A DNA stretch of 33,642 bases, from contig JAGBVS010000087.1 in NCBI GenBank assembly GCA_017630195.1, positions 1 through 33,642 of the forward strand, in the 5' to 3' direction. The position numbers and the translations under genes are program-made. This document shows, piece after piece, positions 24,375 to 32,888 of this stretch. Source of the stretch: Bacteroidales bacterium. Its GTDB lineage: Bacteria > Bacteroidota > Bacteroidia > Bacteroidales > F082. The stretch's first letter is position 1. The number at the start of each line of letters is the position of its first letter. The notes under the pieces were generated by a model that was given only the letters and a program-made list of their open reading frames with translations, did not search any database and had not been told where the DNA came from.

Positions 24375-24406
24375 AATGAGGCGTACATGTTAAGGTACGC
24401 CTCATT
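24375..24406 (-). terminator. Strong hairpin between pruA and the SGNH hydrolase gene
   Basis: A perfect 12-bp GC-containing stem (24375-24386 and 24395-24406; AATGAGGCGTAC) has an 8-base loop. It lies 21 bases after the pruA stop and only 17 bases before the SGNH start, so it is either the pruA terminator or a leader structure of the hydrolase mRNA. The T run after it is weak. Confidence 0.6.
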
Positions 24407-24427
24407 ATGATTATTATTTGTTTGTAA

Positions 24428-26056
24428 TTATTTTGCAAGGAATGGGTATCCGTATTCAGTTGCAGGAACGAAAGTCTCTTTGATGGAACGAGGGTTAGTC
24501 CAACGGATGAGATTCCACAGACCGCCAGCTTTGTCGTTAGTTCCAGATGCACGAGAACCTCCAAATGGCTGACAACCAACGACAGCGCCTGTAGGTTTGT
24601 CGTTGATATAGAAGTTGCCGGCTGCGTATCTGAGTTTGTCGTTGGCGATTTTTTGTGCTTGTAAATCGTATGCGAATACTGCGCCTGTCAATGCATATGG
24701 TGAAGTGCTGTCGCATAATTCGAGTGTCTCAACATAATCTTTGTCATCGTAAACATAGATTGTGATGATTGGTCCAAAGATTTCTTGAGCCATTGACTCA
24801 TATTTAGGATTTGTTGTCAAGATGACAGTTGGTTCTACGAAGTAACCGACTGATTTATCGCAATTTCCGCCAAAGATAACTTCAGCTTCGTTAGAAGCTT
24901 TTGCTCTGTCGATGTAGCCTTTGCAATTGTCGAAAGAAGCTTCGTCAATAACAGCGTTAACGAAATTTGTGAAGTCAGTGACATCACCCATTTTAATTGT
25001 GCTTAACATTTCGCCTACATGTTGTTTTACGTCGTTCCATAATGAAGCTGGTATGTAAGCTCGAGAGGCGGCAGAACATTTTTGTCCTTGGAATTCAAAT
25101 GCTCCACGAACGATGGCTGTTGCCACTTCGCGAGGATTAGCGGAGTTGTGTGCGAAGATAAAATCTTTTCCGCCAGTTTCTCCGACTAATCTTGGATATG
25201 ATTTGTAATTGCTTATGTTAGCTCCAACGCCTTTCCATAAACCTTGGAATGTTGCTGTAGAACCGGTGAAGTGGATACCAGCAAGATTTGGGTTGTTAAG
25301 AGCGACATTGCCTATGAGAGAGCCTTTGCCAGGCAAGAAGTTGATGACACCTGCAGGAAGTCCTGCTTCCATGAAAATCTGCATGAGGTGATAATTAGAT
25401 AATAATGCTGTCGTTGATGGTTTCCAAATAGTAGTGTTGCCCATCAAAACAGGTGTCATGTTTAAATTTGAAGCAATAGAGGTGAAATTGAATGGAGTGA
25501 CAGCCATAATGAAGCCTTCTAACGGACGATATTCTACTCTGTTCAATTGGTCAGGTGTTGATGATGGCTGCTCTGAATATAAATTGCCAGCGTAGTAATT
25601 GTTGAAACGGAAGAAGTCTATTGTTTCACATGCTGAGTCTATTTCTGCTTGGAAGGCATTTTTGCTTTGACCTAACATACAGGAAGCGTTGACTCTCGCA
25701 CGATATTTAGTGGCAATTAGTTGTCCAATACGTGCCAGAATAGAAGCGCGTTCAACCCAAGGTGTGTTCTCCCATTCCTTTTTAGCGTCTAAAGCGGCTT
25801 GAATTGCCATGTTGACTTCTTTTTCGCCGACTTTATGATATTTTGCAACGACATGTTTGTGGTTGTGTGGCATTACAACTTCACCCATATCGCCTGTGCG
25901 AACTTCTTTTCCGCCAATGATAATAGGTATCTCTATAATTTCACTTGATTGTTTTGCGAGTTCTTTTTCCAAAGCTAATCTTTCAGGACTGCCAGGTCTG
26001 TATTCTTTCACGGCCTCATTGGCAGGTTTTGCAAATTGAAATAATGCATTGTTCAT
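24428..26056 (-). CDS. pruA: L-glutamate gamma-semialdehyde (1-pyrroline-5-carboxylate) dehydrogenase
   Basis: The protein has 542 residues, the length of the eukaryote-like P5CDH group. The NAD-binding segment is VTPFNFTSIASNLNMTPVL, followed by HFTGSTATFQGLW. The catalytic Glu is in LVGETGGKDFIF and the catalytic Cys in FEFQGQKCSAASRAY. It oxidises glutamate semialdehyde to glutamate with NAD+ in the cytoplasm, the last step of proline degradation and part of arginine/ornithine use. No proline dehydrogenase is next to it. It has its own -7 element 42 bases upstream. Glutamate is also the end product of the Hut genes at the right edge. Confidence 0.96.
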   Translation of the reverse strand: MNNALFQFAKPANEAVKEYRPGSPERLALEKELAKQSSEIIEIPIIIGGKEVRTGDMGEVVMPHNHKHVVAKYHKVGEKEVNMAIQAALDAKKEWENTPWVERASILARIGQLIATKYRARVNASCMLGQSKNAFQAEIDSACETIDFFRFNNYYAGNLYSEQPSSTPDQLNRVEYRPLEGFIMAVTPFNFTSIASNLNMTPVLMGNTTIWKPSTTALLSNYHLMQIFMEAGLPAGVINFLPGKGSLIGNVALNNPNLAGIHFTGSTATFQGLWKGVGANISNYKSYPRLVGETGGKDFIFAHNSANPREVATAIVRGAFEFQGQKCSAASRAYIPASLWNDVKQHVGEMLSTIKMGDVTDFTNFVNAVIDEASFDNCKGYIDRAKASNEAEVIFGGNCDKSVGYFVEPTVILTTNPKYESMAQEIFGPIITIYVYDDKDYVETLELCDSTSPYALTGAVFAYDLQAQKIANDKLRYAAGNFYINDKPTGAVVGCQPFGGSRASGTNDKAGGLWNLIRWTNPRSIKETFVPATEYGYPFLAK

Positions 26057-26097
26057 GATATTATTTTTTAGTAGTTAGAGTTTTCAAATTATGGGTA

Positions 26098-26105
26098 CAA
26101 ATATA
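26098..26105 (-). promoter_or_regulatory. Promoter -7 element for pruA
   Basis: The minus strand reads TATATTTG, about 42 bases upstream of the ATG at 26056. No clear TTG at the -33 distance. Confidence 0.5.
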
Positions 26106-26136
26106 AATAAATTAAAATGAAAATAAAAGTTAAATT

Positions 26137-26856
26137 TTATTTAAGTCTTTTGATTGTACTTAATATATGTGTGTGTCGTTTGTTTTCTTTGTTGAAAATG
26201 CCGGTTTGGTCGAATGTGTCGATGCGTACTTTGCCTGATGCATGTATGATTTTGTCGTTGGAAAGAAGTATTCCGACATGTGTGATTCGTCTGTTTTCGT
26301 TTTCAAAAAACGCTATGTCGCCAGCTTGAATTTCGGAAATGAAATTGATAGTCATGCCGTGGTTGACTTGTTGTGAAGCGTCTCTCGGAAGCTTGAATCC
26401 TGCTACTTTTGCGCAAAGTTGTACAAATGCAGAACAGTCGATGCCCATCACACTTTTGCCTCCCCATCGATATGGTGTGTCAAGAAGCTTTATCGCTGAT
26501 TCAACCATTATTCTTGAATCAAAATTCTTTCTCAGCAAAATGGAGCTTTCTGTTTTTTCAAAGATTTTGCTTCCGAAACTTAATGTCTTGTTGTTGTATA
26601 AGGCGACAGGACTATTGATTATGAATTTTTCCTTGTTTAGGTATCCGTTAAATTCATTTTCGTCAATTTCACAATGTTGCAGCTTTCTTATCCAGCCTTC
26701 ATATAAATCGTATAAACATCGAATTTTAAGCCATTCTTCGTTTTCTTCAGTAATCTCGTAAATGTCGTTGAATAATAGTTCGGAAACAAGCTCGCTTTCG
26801 TGCGAAGCTTCTTTTCTCATAGGCACAACTGATAATTTGCAAATTCCGCGTCTCAT
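26137..26856 (-). CDS. NlpC/P60 cysteine peptidase with N-terminal SH3-like domain
   Basis: The protein has 239 residues. The first about 75 residues look like an SH3b domain (ICKLSVVPMRKEASHESELV, WLKIRCLYDLYEGWI). The NlpC/P60 domain follows from about 110 with the triad: Cys in MGIDCSAFVQL, His in ITHVGILLS, and a His at IIHASG. The layout matches gamma-D-glutamyl-L-diamino-acid endopeptidases of the DPP-VI type that work on muropeptides. No signal peptide is visible, so it is probably cytoplasmic and recycles peptidoglycan peptides. It is divergent from the HD phosphohydrolase gene. Confidence 0.9.
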   Translation of the reverse strand: MRRGICKLSVVPMRKEASHESELVSELLFNDIYEITEENEEWLKIRCLYDLYEGWIRKLQHCEIDENEFNGYLNKEKFIINSPVALYNNKTLSFGSKIFEKTESSILLRKNFDSRIMVESAIKLLDTPYRWGGKSVMGIDCSAFVQLCAKVAGFKLPRDASQQVNHGMTINFISEIQAGDIAFFENENRRITHVGILLSNDKIIHASGKVRIDTFDQTGIFNKENKRHTHILSTIKRLK

Positions 26857-26884
26857 CTTTAATTTATTTCGTTTGTTATGCTTG

Positions 26885-26913
26885 CTAAATTATAAAAAAT
26901 AATCGTATATTAG
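26885..26913. promoter_or_regulatory. Paired divergent -7-like elements
   Basis: On the minus strand TAATTTAG (26885-26892) points to the NlpC/P60 gene, and on the plus strand TATATTAG (26906-26913) points to the HD gene. Both have the same deviation from TAnnTTTG (A for the third T) and together form an imperfect inverted repeat. Confidence 0.35.
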
Positions 26914-26968
26914 CAGATGTTTTATTTAAAAACATAAAGTTTAGTGATAAAAGTATAAAGTATTGAAT

Positions 26969-29035
26969 ATGAGTAAAATATCGTCCTTTTTGATGCGAGT
27001 TGGTCATTCTTATCAAATGATATTTAGAATATTGGCCTTTCTTGTTACAATATTTGTTGTTGTATGGCAAATGCCGAGAACTTTGAAATTCAAATATGAG
27101 TATCAAAAGATGAGGCCTTGGCAATATGAGTCGCTTTATGCGCCATTTAATTTTCCTATTTACAAAACGCCAGAACAATTGAAATTGGAGGAGGAAAAAT
27201 CATTGAAAGATTTCTATCCGATTTTTGTTTTTGACGTAGCTGCGACTAATGCTAATAAAACCAAAATGCTCAGCGATTTTAATGAGAAGTGGAACGGATC
27301 AGAAGAAGATAAGTTGAAAAATCAGTTGATTCTTGAGAAGTTATATGATACTATCGAAGATAGAGGCGTGATTGCCAATGTTTCTTTGTTTGATGATTTA
27401 AAACCAGAATCAATGATTGATGTGGTTCGCGACAGAGTGGTGAAAACAAAGCAGCTCCGCGATTTTTATACAATGAAAACTGCAACAGACCTGATTTCAA
27501 ATTATTTGTCTGATATAGAGCAAAATATTGATAAAATATTGATAAATAGGCTTCTGCTTACATATGTACATCAAAATGTAATTTATTCAGAAGATTTGAC
27601 TAAACAATCAGAGGAGCAAGCTTTGTCATCTATTTCATTAACTTTTGGCATGGTTCAGAAAGATGAACTTATTATTACAGAAGGTGAATTGATAACAGAC
27701 GAAAAGTATAACATACTTAATTCGTTGGAGAAAGAATATTCTCTGATGGATGAAGGCAATTTCTTCAATAGGAACCTGAATCTTTATGGCCAGATAATTT
27801 TAGTATTTCTGGTTTTCCTTTCATTGTTCTATGCTTTGAAACTTATGCGTCCTGATATTTTCAAAGAGTCGCGTTCGCTTAATATGATATTGGTAATGAT
27901 GTTGATGATGATAATTCCTTCATTCGTGGTAATTAAATATTATCCGAACATGATATATGTTATGCCGTTGCCAATATTGGCGATGTTGATGGTTACATTC
28001 TTTGATGCAAAAGTCGCTATTTACATTCAGGTTTTAACATTGATAATCATAAGTCTCGCTGTGCCAAACTCATTCACATTCTTTATCATTCAGTTTTTTG
28101 TGTCTTTAGTGGCGATATTTGTGTTGTCGAGAAGCACATCACGTTCAAGATATTTTGTGACTTACGCATCTATATTTGTTTCATACATAGTGTTAAAGAT
28201 AGGATCCTCCTTGATTTTTGATGGTGGTTTGGAAAATTTTACATGGAATGATGTTGGAATTTTTGCTATGAATACTTTGTTTGCGATGTTGACATTGCCT
28301 TTGTCTTTCCTTTTTGAAAGAGTTTTTGGCTTTGTTACTGACATGACGCTCTTGGAATTAAGTAATACCAATACGCCTTTGTTGAGAAAACTTGCTTCTG
28401 AAGCTCCTGGGACTTTCCAGCATGTTATGCAAGTTGCCGACCTTTGTGAAGAGGCTTTGTTTGCTATTGGCGGAAATATGTTGCTGGCTCGTACCGGAGC
28501 GATGTATCATGATGTAGGAAAGGTTAAAAATCCGATGTGCTTTACTGAAAATCAAAGCGGAAAGTACAATATTCATGATGATTTGTCTTATTATGAAAGT
28601 TCTCAAATTATTATAAATCACGTTATTGACGGAATAGAAATTTGTAGGAAATATCACGTTCCAGAGCAAATCATCGATTTTGTCAGAACTCATCATGGAA
28701 CAAGAAGGACGGAATATTTTTATCAGATGGAATTGAAGGAAAATCCTGAAACTGAAATCAATGAAGCAGACTTCCGTTACCATGGTCCTATTCCGTTTTC
28801 TAAAGAAACTGCTGTTCTTATGATGGCTGACTCTGTGGAAGCGGCTTCAAGAAGTCTTAAAGATAAGACGGAAGAATCTATAAACAAGCTCGTTGACGGT
28901 ATTATTGATGCTCAAATAAAAGACAATCAGTTTATTAATACAGATTTGACATTCCGCGACATTACAACTATCAAGAAGGTGTTTAAGAAAAAACTGATGA
29001 GTATATATCATGTAAGAATAGCTTATCCGGTTTAA
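26969..29035 (+). CDS. 7TM-HD-family phosphohydrolase (PgpH-like)
   Basis: The protein has 688 residues from the ATG at 26969; a TTG two codons upstream is less likely. An N-terminal helix (about 20-38) is followed by an extracytoplasmic domain of about 230 residues, as in 7TMR-HDED proteins. Seven hydrophobic helices lie from about 270 to 450. The cytosolic HD domain follows, with PGTFQHVMQVADLCEEAL, MYHDVGKVKNP (the HD pair) and FVRTHHGTRRTEYFY. This is the PgpH architecture, which hydrolyses cyclic-di-AMP in Listeria. Function here is inferred from architecture. It ends in a terminator shared with the convergent WbqC gene. Confidence 0.92.
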   Translation: MSKISSFLMRVGHSYQMIFRILAFLVTIFVVVWQMPRTLKFKYEYQKMRPWQYESLYAPFNFPIYKTPEQLKLEEEKSLKDFYPIFVFDVAATNANKTKMLSDFNEKWNGSEEDKLKNQLILEKLYDTIEDRGVIANVSLFDDLKPESMIDVVRDRVVKTKQLRDFYTMKTATDLISNYLSDIEQNIDKILINRLLLTYVHQNVIYSEDLTKQSEEQALSSISLTFGMVQKDELIITEGELITDEKYNILNSLEKEYSLMDEGNFFNRNLNLYGQIILVFLVFLSLFYALKLMRPDIFKESRSLNMILVMMLMMIIPSFVVIKYYPNMIYVMPLPILAMLMVTFFDAKVAIYIQVLTLIIISLAVPNSFTFFIIQFFVSLVAIFVLSRSTSRSRYFVTYASIFVSYIVLKIGSSLIFDGGLENFTWNDVGIFAMNTLFAMLTLPLSFLFERVFGFVTDMTLLELSNTNTPLLRKLASEAPGTFQHVMQVADLCEEALFAIGGNMLLARTGAMYHDVGKVKNPMCFTENQSGKYNIHDDLSYYESSQIIINHVIDGIEICRKYHVPEQIIDFVRTHHGTRRTEYFYQMELKENPETEINEADFRYHGPIPFSKETAVLMMADSVEAASRSLKDKTEESINKLVDGIIDAQIKDNQFINTDLTFRDITTIKKVFKKKLMSIYHVRIAYPV

Positions 29036-29039
29036 ATAA

Positions 29040-29078
29040 CATAATGCATAATTATATTTGATATAGTTATGCATTGTG
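29040..29078. terminator. Bidirectional hairpin between convergent genes
   Basis: Twelve-base arms with one mismatch (29040-29051 and 29067-29078) lie between the HD gene (plus) and the WbqC gene (minus). It is AT-rich with no long T run, so only moderately convincing. Confidence 0.5.
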
Positions 29079-29087
29079 AATTGTTGA

Positions 29088-29684
29088 TTATAAAAGCATT
29101 GCAGAATTAGGTCCTTCGTTGAAGAGTAAATCTACTATTGAAAGATTTGAGATGAAACCGTGTCTGTCGGAGAATACCTGATAATACTCTGGCATTCCTT
29201 CTTTGTTGACTTCATTTTTTGACAAAGCTATCCTGTAGTCTTTTTCGTCTGTGATTTTCTCAAAGTCGTTGGTGTATGAAATTTCTTTCTTTATTTTCAA
29301 TAATTTTAGGATGGCTTTCATGCTATATTCATTCAACTCTATTAAAGTGTTGAACTTCTGTTTATAAATCTTTTCTAAATAAGGAAAATAATAGTCGAAA
29401 TATGCAGATTTTCTGTATGCCGATTCTAAGCAGCGAAGATGGACTTGTTGCCACGATTCTTTATAACTTATCTCAATGTCTTTTGTTAGAGTATGATTTC
29501 CGTTTGTCTTGATGACGGGAACTGTCAATGTTTGCACACCATTGGCTGTCATTACGTCGCATCTTGTACGACATGATTGTTTTTGGTAAGTCTCGAATAT
29601 TTCTATAGATGCGTTTTCAGTTTTTGAAAACAGAGAAATATATTCTATTGACGGAAGATAAGCCGTAGGAAAAATCTGTGACAT
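29088..29684 (-). CDS. WbqC-family protein
   Basis: The protein has 198 residues. It opens SQIFPTAYLPSIEYISLFSK. CRTRCDVMTANGVQTLTVPV and a run of YKESWQQVHLRCLESAYRKS follow. The end, NLSIVDLLFNEGPNS, is the most conserved block of the WbqC family (PF08889). Family members often occur in cell-surface polysaccharide loci, but the reaction is unknown. The ATG overlaps the stop of the upstream thioredoxin-like lipoprotein (TAATG, one shared base), so translation is probably coupled. In Bacteroidetes a WbqC gene is often near the signal peptidase genes; none is visible here. Confidence 0.88.
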   Translation of the reverse strand: MSQIFPTAYLPSIEYISLFSKTENASIEIFETYQKQSCRTRCDVMTANGVQTLTVPVIKTNGNHTLTKDIEISYKESWQQVHLRCLESAYRKSAYFDYYFPYLEKIYKQKFNTLIELNEYSMKAILKLLKIKKEISYTNDFEKITDEKDYRIALSKNEVNKEGMPEYYQVFSDRHGFISNLSIVDLLFNEGPNSAMLL

Positions 29685-30163
29685 TAATTAATAAGGTGTT
29701 TGTTTATAATACTTATATATTCTTCTTTTGAGAGTCCACCGACTTGCGATAAAGGCTGTCCTTCTTCAGGGAAGAAGAAGACTGTTGGAATGCTTTTGAT
29801 TTTGAATATAGTTGCAAGTTTAAGTTCTTTATCTACATTGACTTTATATACAATGATTTTACCTTCGTATTCCTTGGCTATCTCTTCCATAATAGGAGCT
29901 ATTCTTCTGCAAGGTCCGCACCAATCAGCGTAAAAGTCGATGATGCATGGAAGCTTTCCTTGGTAAACAACGGAATCAGGGTATGACTCTATGTCCCATA
30001 CGTTCTTGACGAATTTTTTGTAATCCAATGTTTTTACAGCCGTGTTTTCTTCGACTACGATGTTTTCTTCTTGTACGACTTCTTTTTTATTGTTTTTTTT
30101 GTCGGAATTTCCGCATGAAATCAGCATGAAAACTGATAAAATTATTATGAATGTTTTTCTCAT
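29684..30163 (-). CDS. Thioredoxin-fold lipoprotein
   Basis: The protein has 159 residues from the ATG at 30163; the frame is open for a further 38 codons but lacks a signal there. The lipoprotein signal is MRKTFIIILSVFMLISCGNS (lipid on Cys17). A Lys/Glu-rich linker of about 30 residues is followed by a thioredoxin domain with the active site YADWCGPCRRIAP and the cis-Pro loop IKSIPTVFFF. It probably acts as a periplasmic thiol-disulfide reductant or donor anchored to a membrane. It is first in a two-gene operon with the WbqC gene. Confidence 0.92.
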   Translation of the reverse strand: MRKTFIIILSVFMLISCGNSDKKNNKKEVVQEENIVVEENTAVKTLDYKKFVKNVWDIESYPDSVVYQGKLPCIIDFYADWCGPCRRIAPIMEEIAKEYEGKIIVYKVNVDKELKLATIFKIKSIPTVFFFPEEGQPLSQVGGLSKEEYISIINKHLIN

Positions 30164-30237
30164 TTTATATGTTTGTTGGTCTAAATTTAATTTTTTGTAA
30201 AAATACAATTTTTTTTGAATAAAATAAAAAATTGTTG

Positions 30238-30269
30238 TTTGTGAATATGAATAATAAAATGTATCTTTG
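30238..30269 (+). promoter_or_regulatory. Promoter of the deoxyhypusine synthase homologue
   Basis: TTTG (30238-30241), 20 bases, TATCTTTG (30262-30269), 38 bases before the ATG. A strong match to the Bacteroidetes consensus. Confidence 0.7.
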
Positions 30270-30307
30270 CACCACAAAATTGAGTTTCAAATTAAAATTT
30301 AATAACA

Positions 30308-31345
30308 ATGGAGAAAAAAGATTTATTGAAAGATGTTATTAAACACATCGACATAAAAAGTTACAATTCAACAGAATTAGTTGATGCAATGCGTAATATG
30401 TCATTCACATCACGCGACACTGCACGCGCAGCTGACATCTTGATGATGATGTGTAAAGAAAAAGAATGTACAAACATTTTGACATTGGCCGGTTCAACAT
30501 CAGCAGCAGGTTGTATGCAAGTTTATGTTGACATGGTACGTAACAAGATGATTGACGTTGTTGTAGCAACAGGTGCTTCTATCATCGATATGGACTTGTT
30601 TGAAGCTCTTGGTTTTAAACATTACATAGGTGAAAAAGAAAACGTTATCGCTGACACAACATTACGCGATCTTTATATCGACCGTATTTATGATACATAT
30701 ATCGATGAAGAAGAACTTCAAGCTTGCGATCATACTACTTTCGAAATCGCTAATATGCTCGAAGCACGTCCTTATTCATCACGCGAGTTTATCTATGAAA
30801 TCGGTAAATGGTTACACGATGGCCATGCTGTTAAGAAAGACAGCTTGATTCAAACATGCTACGAATGCGGCGTGCCTATCTTCGTTCCTGCATTCAGCGA
30901 CTCATCAGCTGGTTTCGGTATTGGTAAACACCAATGGGAAAGAATGCAAAAAGGCGAAAAATATTTGTCAATAGACTCTGTTAAAGACTTCATCGAATTG
31001 ACACAAATCAAGATGCAAGCTCCAGAAACAGGTTTGTTCATGGTCGGCGGTGGTGCTCCTAAAAACTTTGCACAAGATACAGTCGTTTGTGCTGAAATCC
31101 TCGGCTACGAAACTCCAATGCACAAATACGCTATTCAAATCACAGTTGCTGACGTTCGCGACGGCGCATGTTCATCATCAACATTACTCGAAGCTGGTTC
31201 ATGGGGTAAAGTAAGTCACCAACTCCAACAAATGGTTTACGCAGAAGGTACAACAGTTATTCCTTTGATTGCTTCTTATGTTTACCACAACGGCCCATGG
31301 CAAGAAAGAGAATATAAAAACTGGCAAAAGATTTACCAAAAATAA
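30308..31345 (+). CDS. Deoxyhypusine synthase-family protein (probable polyamine enzyme)
   Basis: The protein has 345 residues. It follows the deoxyhypusine synthase fold: NILTLAGSTSAAGC and VVVATGASIIDMDLFEALGF are NAD-binding segments, PIFVPAFSDSSAGFGIG is a conserved block, and LEAGSWGKVSHQL carries the Lys that forms the imine with the butylamine group in DHS. Bacteria lack eIF5A, and studied bacterial DHS homologues act instead as homospermidine synthases, moving an aminobutyl group from spermidine or putrescine. So a polyamine role is most likely (family knowledge plus inference). It has a strong promoter and terminator and no polyamine genes adjacent. Confidence 0.9.
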   Translation: MEKKDLLKDVIKHIDIKSYNSTELVDAMRNMSFTSRDTARAADILMMMCKEKECTNILTLAGSTSAAGCMQVYVDMVRNKMIDVVVATGASIIDMDLFEALGFKHYIGEKENVIADTTLRDLYIDRIYDTYIDEEELQACDHTTFEIANMLEARPYSSREFIYEIGKWLHDGHAVKKDSLIQTCYECGVPIFVPAFSDSSAGFGIGKHQWERMQKGEKYLSIDSVKDFIELTQIKMQAPETGLFMVGGGAPKNFAQDTVVCAEILGYETPMHKYAIQITVADVRDGACSSSTLLEAGSWGKVSHQLQQMVYAEGTTVIPLIASYVYHNGPWQEREYKNWQKIYQK

Positions 31346-31384
31346 GACTATAAGTCTATAAGGCAATAAGTCTATGAGGCAATA
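31345..31384. repeat. 8-bp tandem micro-array, five AGNCNATA units
   Basis: Five consecutive 8-base units (AGACTATA, AGTCTATA, AGGCAATA, AGTCTATG, AGGCAATA) start on the last base of the preceding stop codon and end just before the terminator. Confidence 0.75.
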
Positions 31385-31386
31385 AG

Positions 31387-31424
31387 AAGGAGTGCTACTT
31401 TAAAGTGGTGCTCCTTTTTTTTTG
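31387..31424 (+). terminator. Terminator of the DHS-family gene
   Basis: Arms 31387-31400 and 31403-31416 pair over 14 positions (three of them G-T wobbles) and are followed by a run of T (31414-31423). Confidence 0.85.
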
Positions 31425-31503
31425 AAAAGGAGGCGGGTGTTGGAAACGGATTTTGCAGATGGATGATGGATTCATAACTCCTAATTCTTAATTGAAAAAA
31501 AAC

Positions 31504-31547
31504 TTTAGTCTTTGTCCTTTGGTCTTTAGCCATTTTTCTTATCTTTG
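31504..31547 (+). promoter_or_regulatory. hutI promoter embedded in a 7-bp micro-array
   Basis: TATCTTTG (31540-31547) has TTTG at 18 bases (31518-31521). That TTTG is the start of the third unit of a four-unit 7-base array, TTTNGNC type (31504-31531). A further weak 7-base pattern, CTAATTC, lies near 31478-31492. Confidence 0.55.
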
Positions 31548-31569
31548 TAAAAATTAAAAACTCGTTATT

Positions 31570-32811
31570 ATGTTAATCATTAATATAAAAGAATTAGTCG
31601 GTATTGTGGAAGACGGTAGTCTTATGAAAGCCGGCGCTGCAATGTCGGAAGTCAACCGCATTGAAAATGCGTTTTTATATATAAGAGGTAAGAAGATTGC
31701 CGATTATGGCAAGATGGATTCTCCGGAATATCAGCAATATCTTCAGAAAGAAAGAAAAGTCGTTGATGCAAAAGGCGGAATCGTCATGCCAACATTCTGC
31801 GACTCTCACACTCATATCGTTTATGCCAACTCACGTGAGATGGAGTTCGTAGATAAGATTAAAGGCTTGAGTTATGAAGAAATTGCTAAAAGGGGAGGAG
31901 GAATCCTCAATTCTGCAAAAGCTACAGCTAATGCTACAGAAGACGAGCTCTATGAGTCAGCGATGAAGCGTCTCAATGAGATTATGCGCATGGGAACCGG
32001 CGCTGTCGAGATTAAGAGCGGCTACGGCCTCACAGTCGATAGCGAACTGAAGATGTTGCGTGTCATCAAAAGACTGAAAGAAAACTCGCCGCTTACAATA
32101 AAAGCCAACTTCCTCGGCGCTCATGGCATTCCAATGGAATACAGAGGCCGTCAGGAAGAATATGTCGATTTGGTCATCAATGAGATGATGCCTTTGGTCG
32201 CTACAGAAAACCTCGCTGACTTCGTCGATGTTTTCTGCGACAAAGGATTCTTCACCGTTGAAGATACAGAACGCGTTTTGATGGCTGGCATCAAATACGG
32301 CATGCGTCCAAAGATTCACGCCAATGAAATGGCAATCTCTGGAGGCGTTCAGGTAGGCGTTAAATACGGAGCTATCTCTGTTGATCATCTTGAACAAATG
32401 GGTAATGAGGAAATAGAAGCTCTCAAAGGCTCTGAGACAATGCCAACAGTATTGCCAGGATGCGCCTTCTTCTTGAATCTTCCATTGTCTCCGGTGCGTG
32501 ATATGATTAACGCTGGTCTTCCAGTAGCGATGGCTTCTGACTTCAATCCTGGAACATCTCCTTCAGGCAATATGCAGTTTATCATGTCGGCAGCTTGCAT
32601 AAGATATAAGATGACACCGGAAGAAGCATTCAACGCAACCACATTGAACACTGCGTACGCAATGGACGTAAGTCATGAACTCGGTTCAATTACCAAAGGT
32701 AAATTGGCGAACGTAATAATCACACAACCAATGAACGGCCTTGAATTTATGCCATATTATTATGGAGCGAATAAAGTAGAGAAGGTCGTTATTCAAGGAA
32801 AACTTGTATAA
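31570..32811 (+). CDS. hutI: Imidazolonepropionase
   Basis: The protein has 413 residues. The amidohydrolase metal motif is PTFCDSHTHIVYA, and EIKSGYGLTVDSELKML, FLGAHGIPMEY, IHANEMAISGG, ISVDHLEQM and ASDFNPGTSPSGNMQ match HutI throughout. It hydrolyses 4-imidazolone-5-propanoate to N-formimino-L-glutamate in the cytoplasm, the third step of histidine degradation. The next gene, ftcD, takes the product. An array-based hairpin and a separate -7 element lie between the two, so they may also be transcribed separately. hutH and hutU are not in the window. Confidence 0.96.
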   Translation: MLIINIKELVGIVEDGSLMKAGAAMSEVNRIENAFLYIRGKKIADYGKMDSPEYQQYLQKERKVVDAKGGIVMPTFCDSHTHIVYANSREMEFVDKIKGLSYEEIAKRGGGILNSAKATANATEDELYESAMKRLNEIMRMGTGAVEIKSGYGLTVDSELKMLRVIKRLKENSPLTIKANFLGAHGIPMEYRGRQEEYVDLVINEMMPLVATENLADFVDVFCDKGFFTVEDTERVLMAGIKYGMRPKIHANEMAISGGVQVGVKYGAISVDHLEQMGNEEIEALKGSETMPTVLPGCAFFLNLPLSPVRDMINAGLPVAMASDFNPGTSPSGNMQFIMSAACIRYKMTPEEAFNATTLNTAYAMDVSHELGSITKGKLANVIITQPMNGLEFMPYYYGANKVEKVVIQGKLV

Positions 32812-32812
32812 A

Positions 32813-32888
32813 GTCAACAAGACTACAAGACCACAAGACAACAAGTTCATACCACTCTTGTAGTCTTGTGGTCTTGTTGTCTTATAGC
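32813..32888. repeat. Head-to-head 8-bp micro-arrays forming a long imperfect hairpin after hutI
   Basis: Four units of GACNACAA type (32813-32844) face four units of its reverse complement type, CTTGTNGT (32857-32888, the last degenerate), across a 12-base spacer. The arms pair over about 31 positions with a few mismatches. It begins two bases after the hutI stop, so it may act as a terminator or RNA-stabilising stem. Two and a half TAATTCC units (7 bases) follow at 32899-32919. Confidence 0.75.

Noticed and set aside
24358..24579. N-terminal extension of the SGNH hydrolase overlapping pruA
   Set aside because: It is antisense-like sequence inside pruA in another frame, and the signal peptide begins only at 24357.
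30164..30277. 38-codon extension of the thioredoxin-like lipoprotein
   Set aside because: It would place the lipoprotein signal in mid-protein and run through the divergent promoter region.
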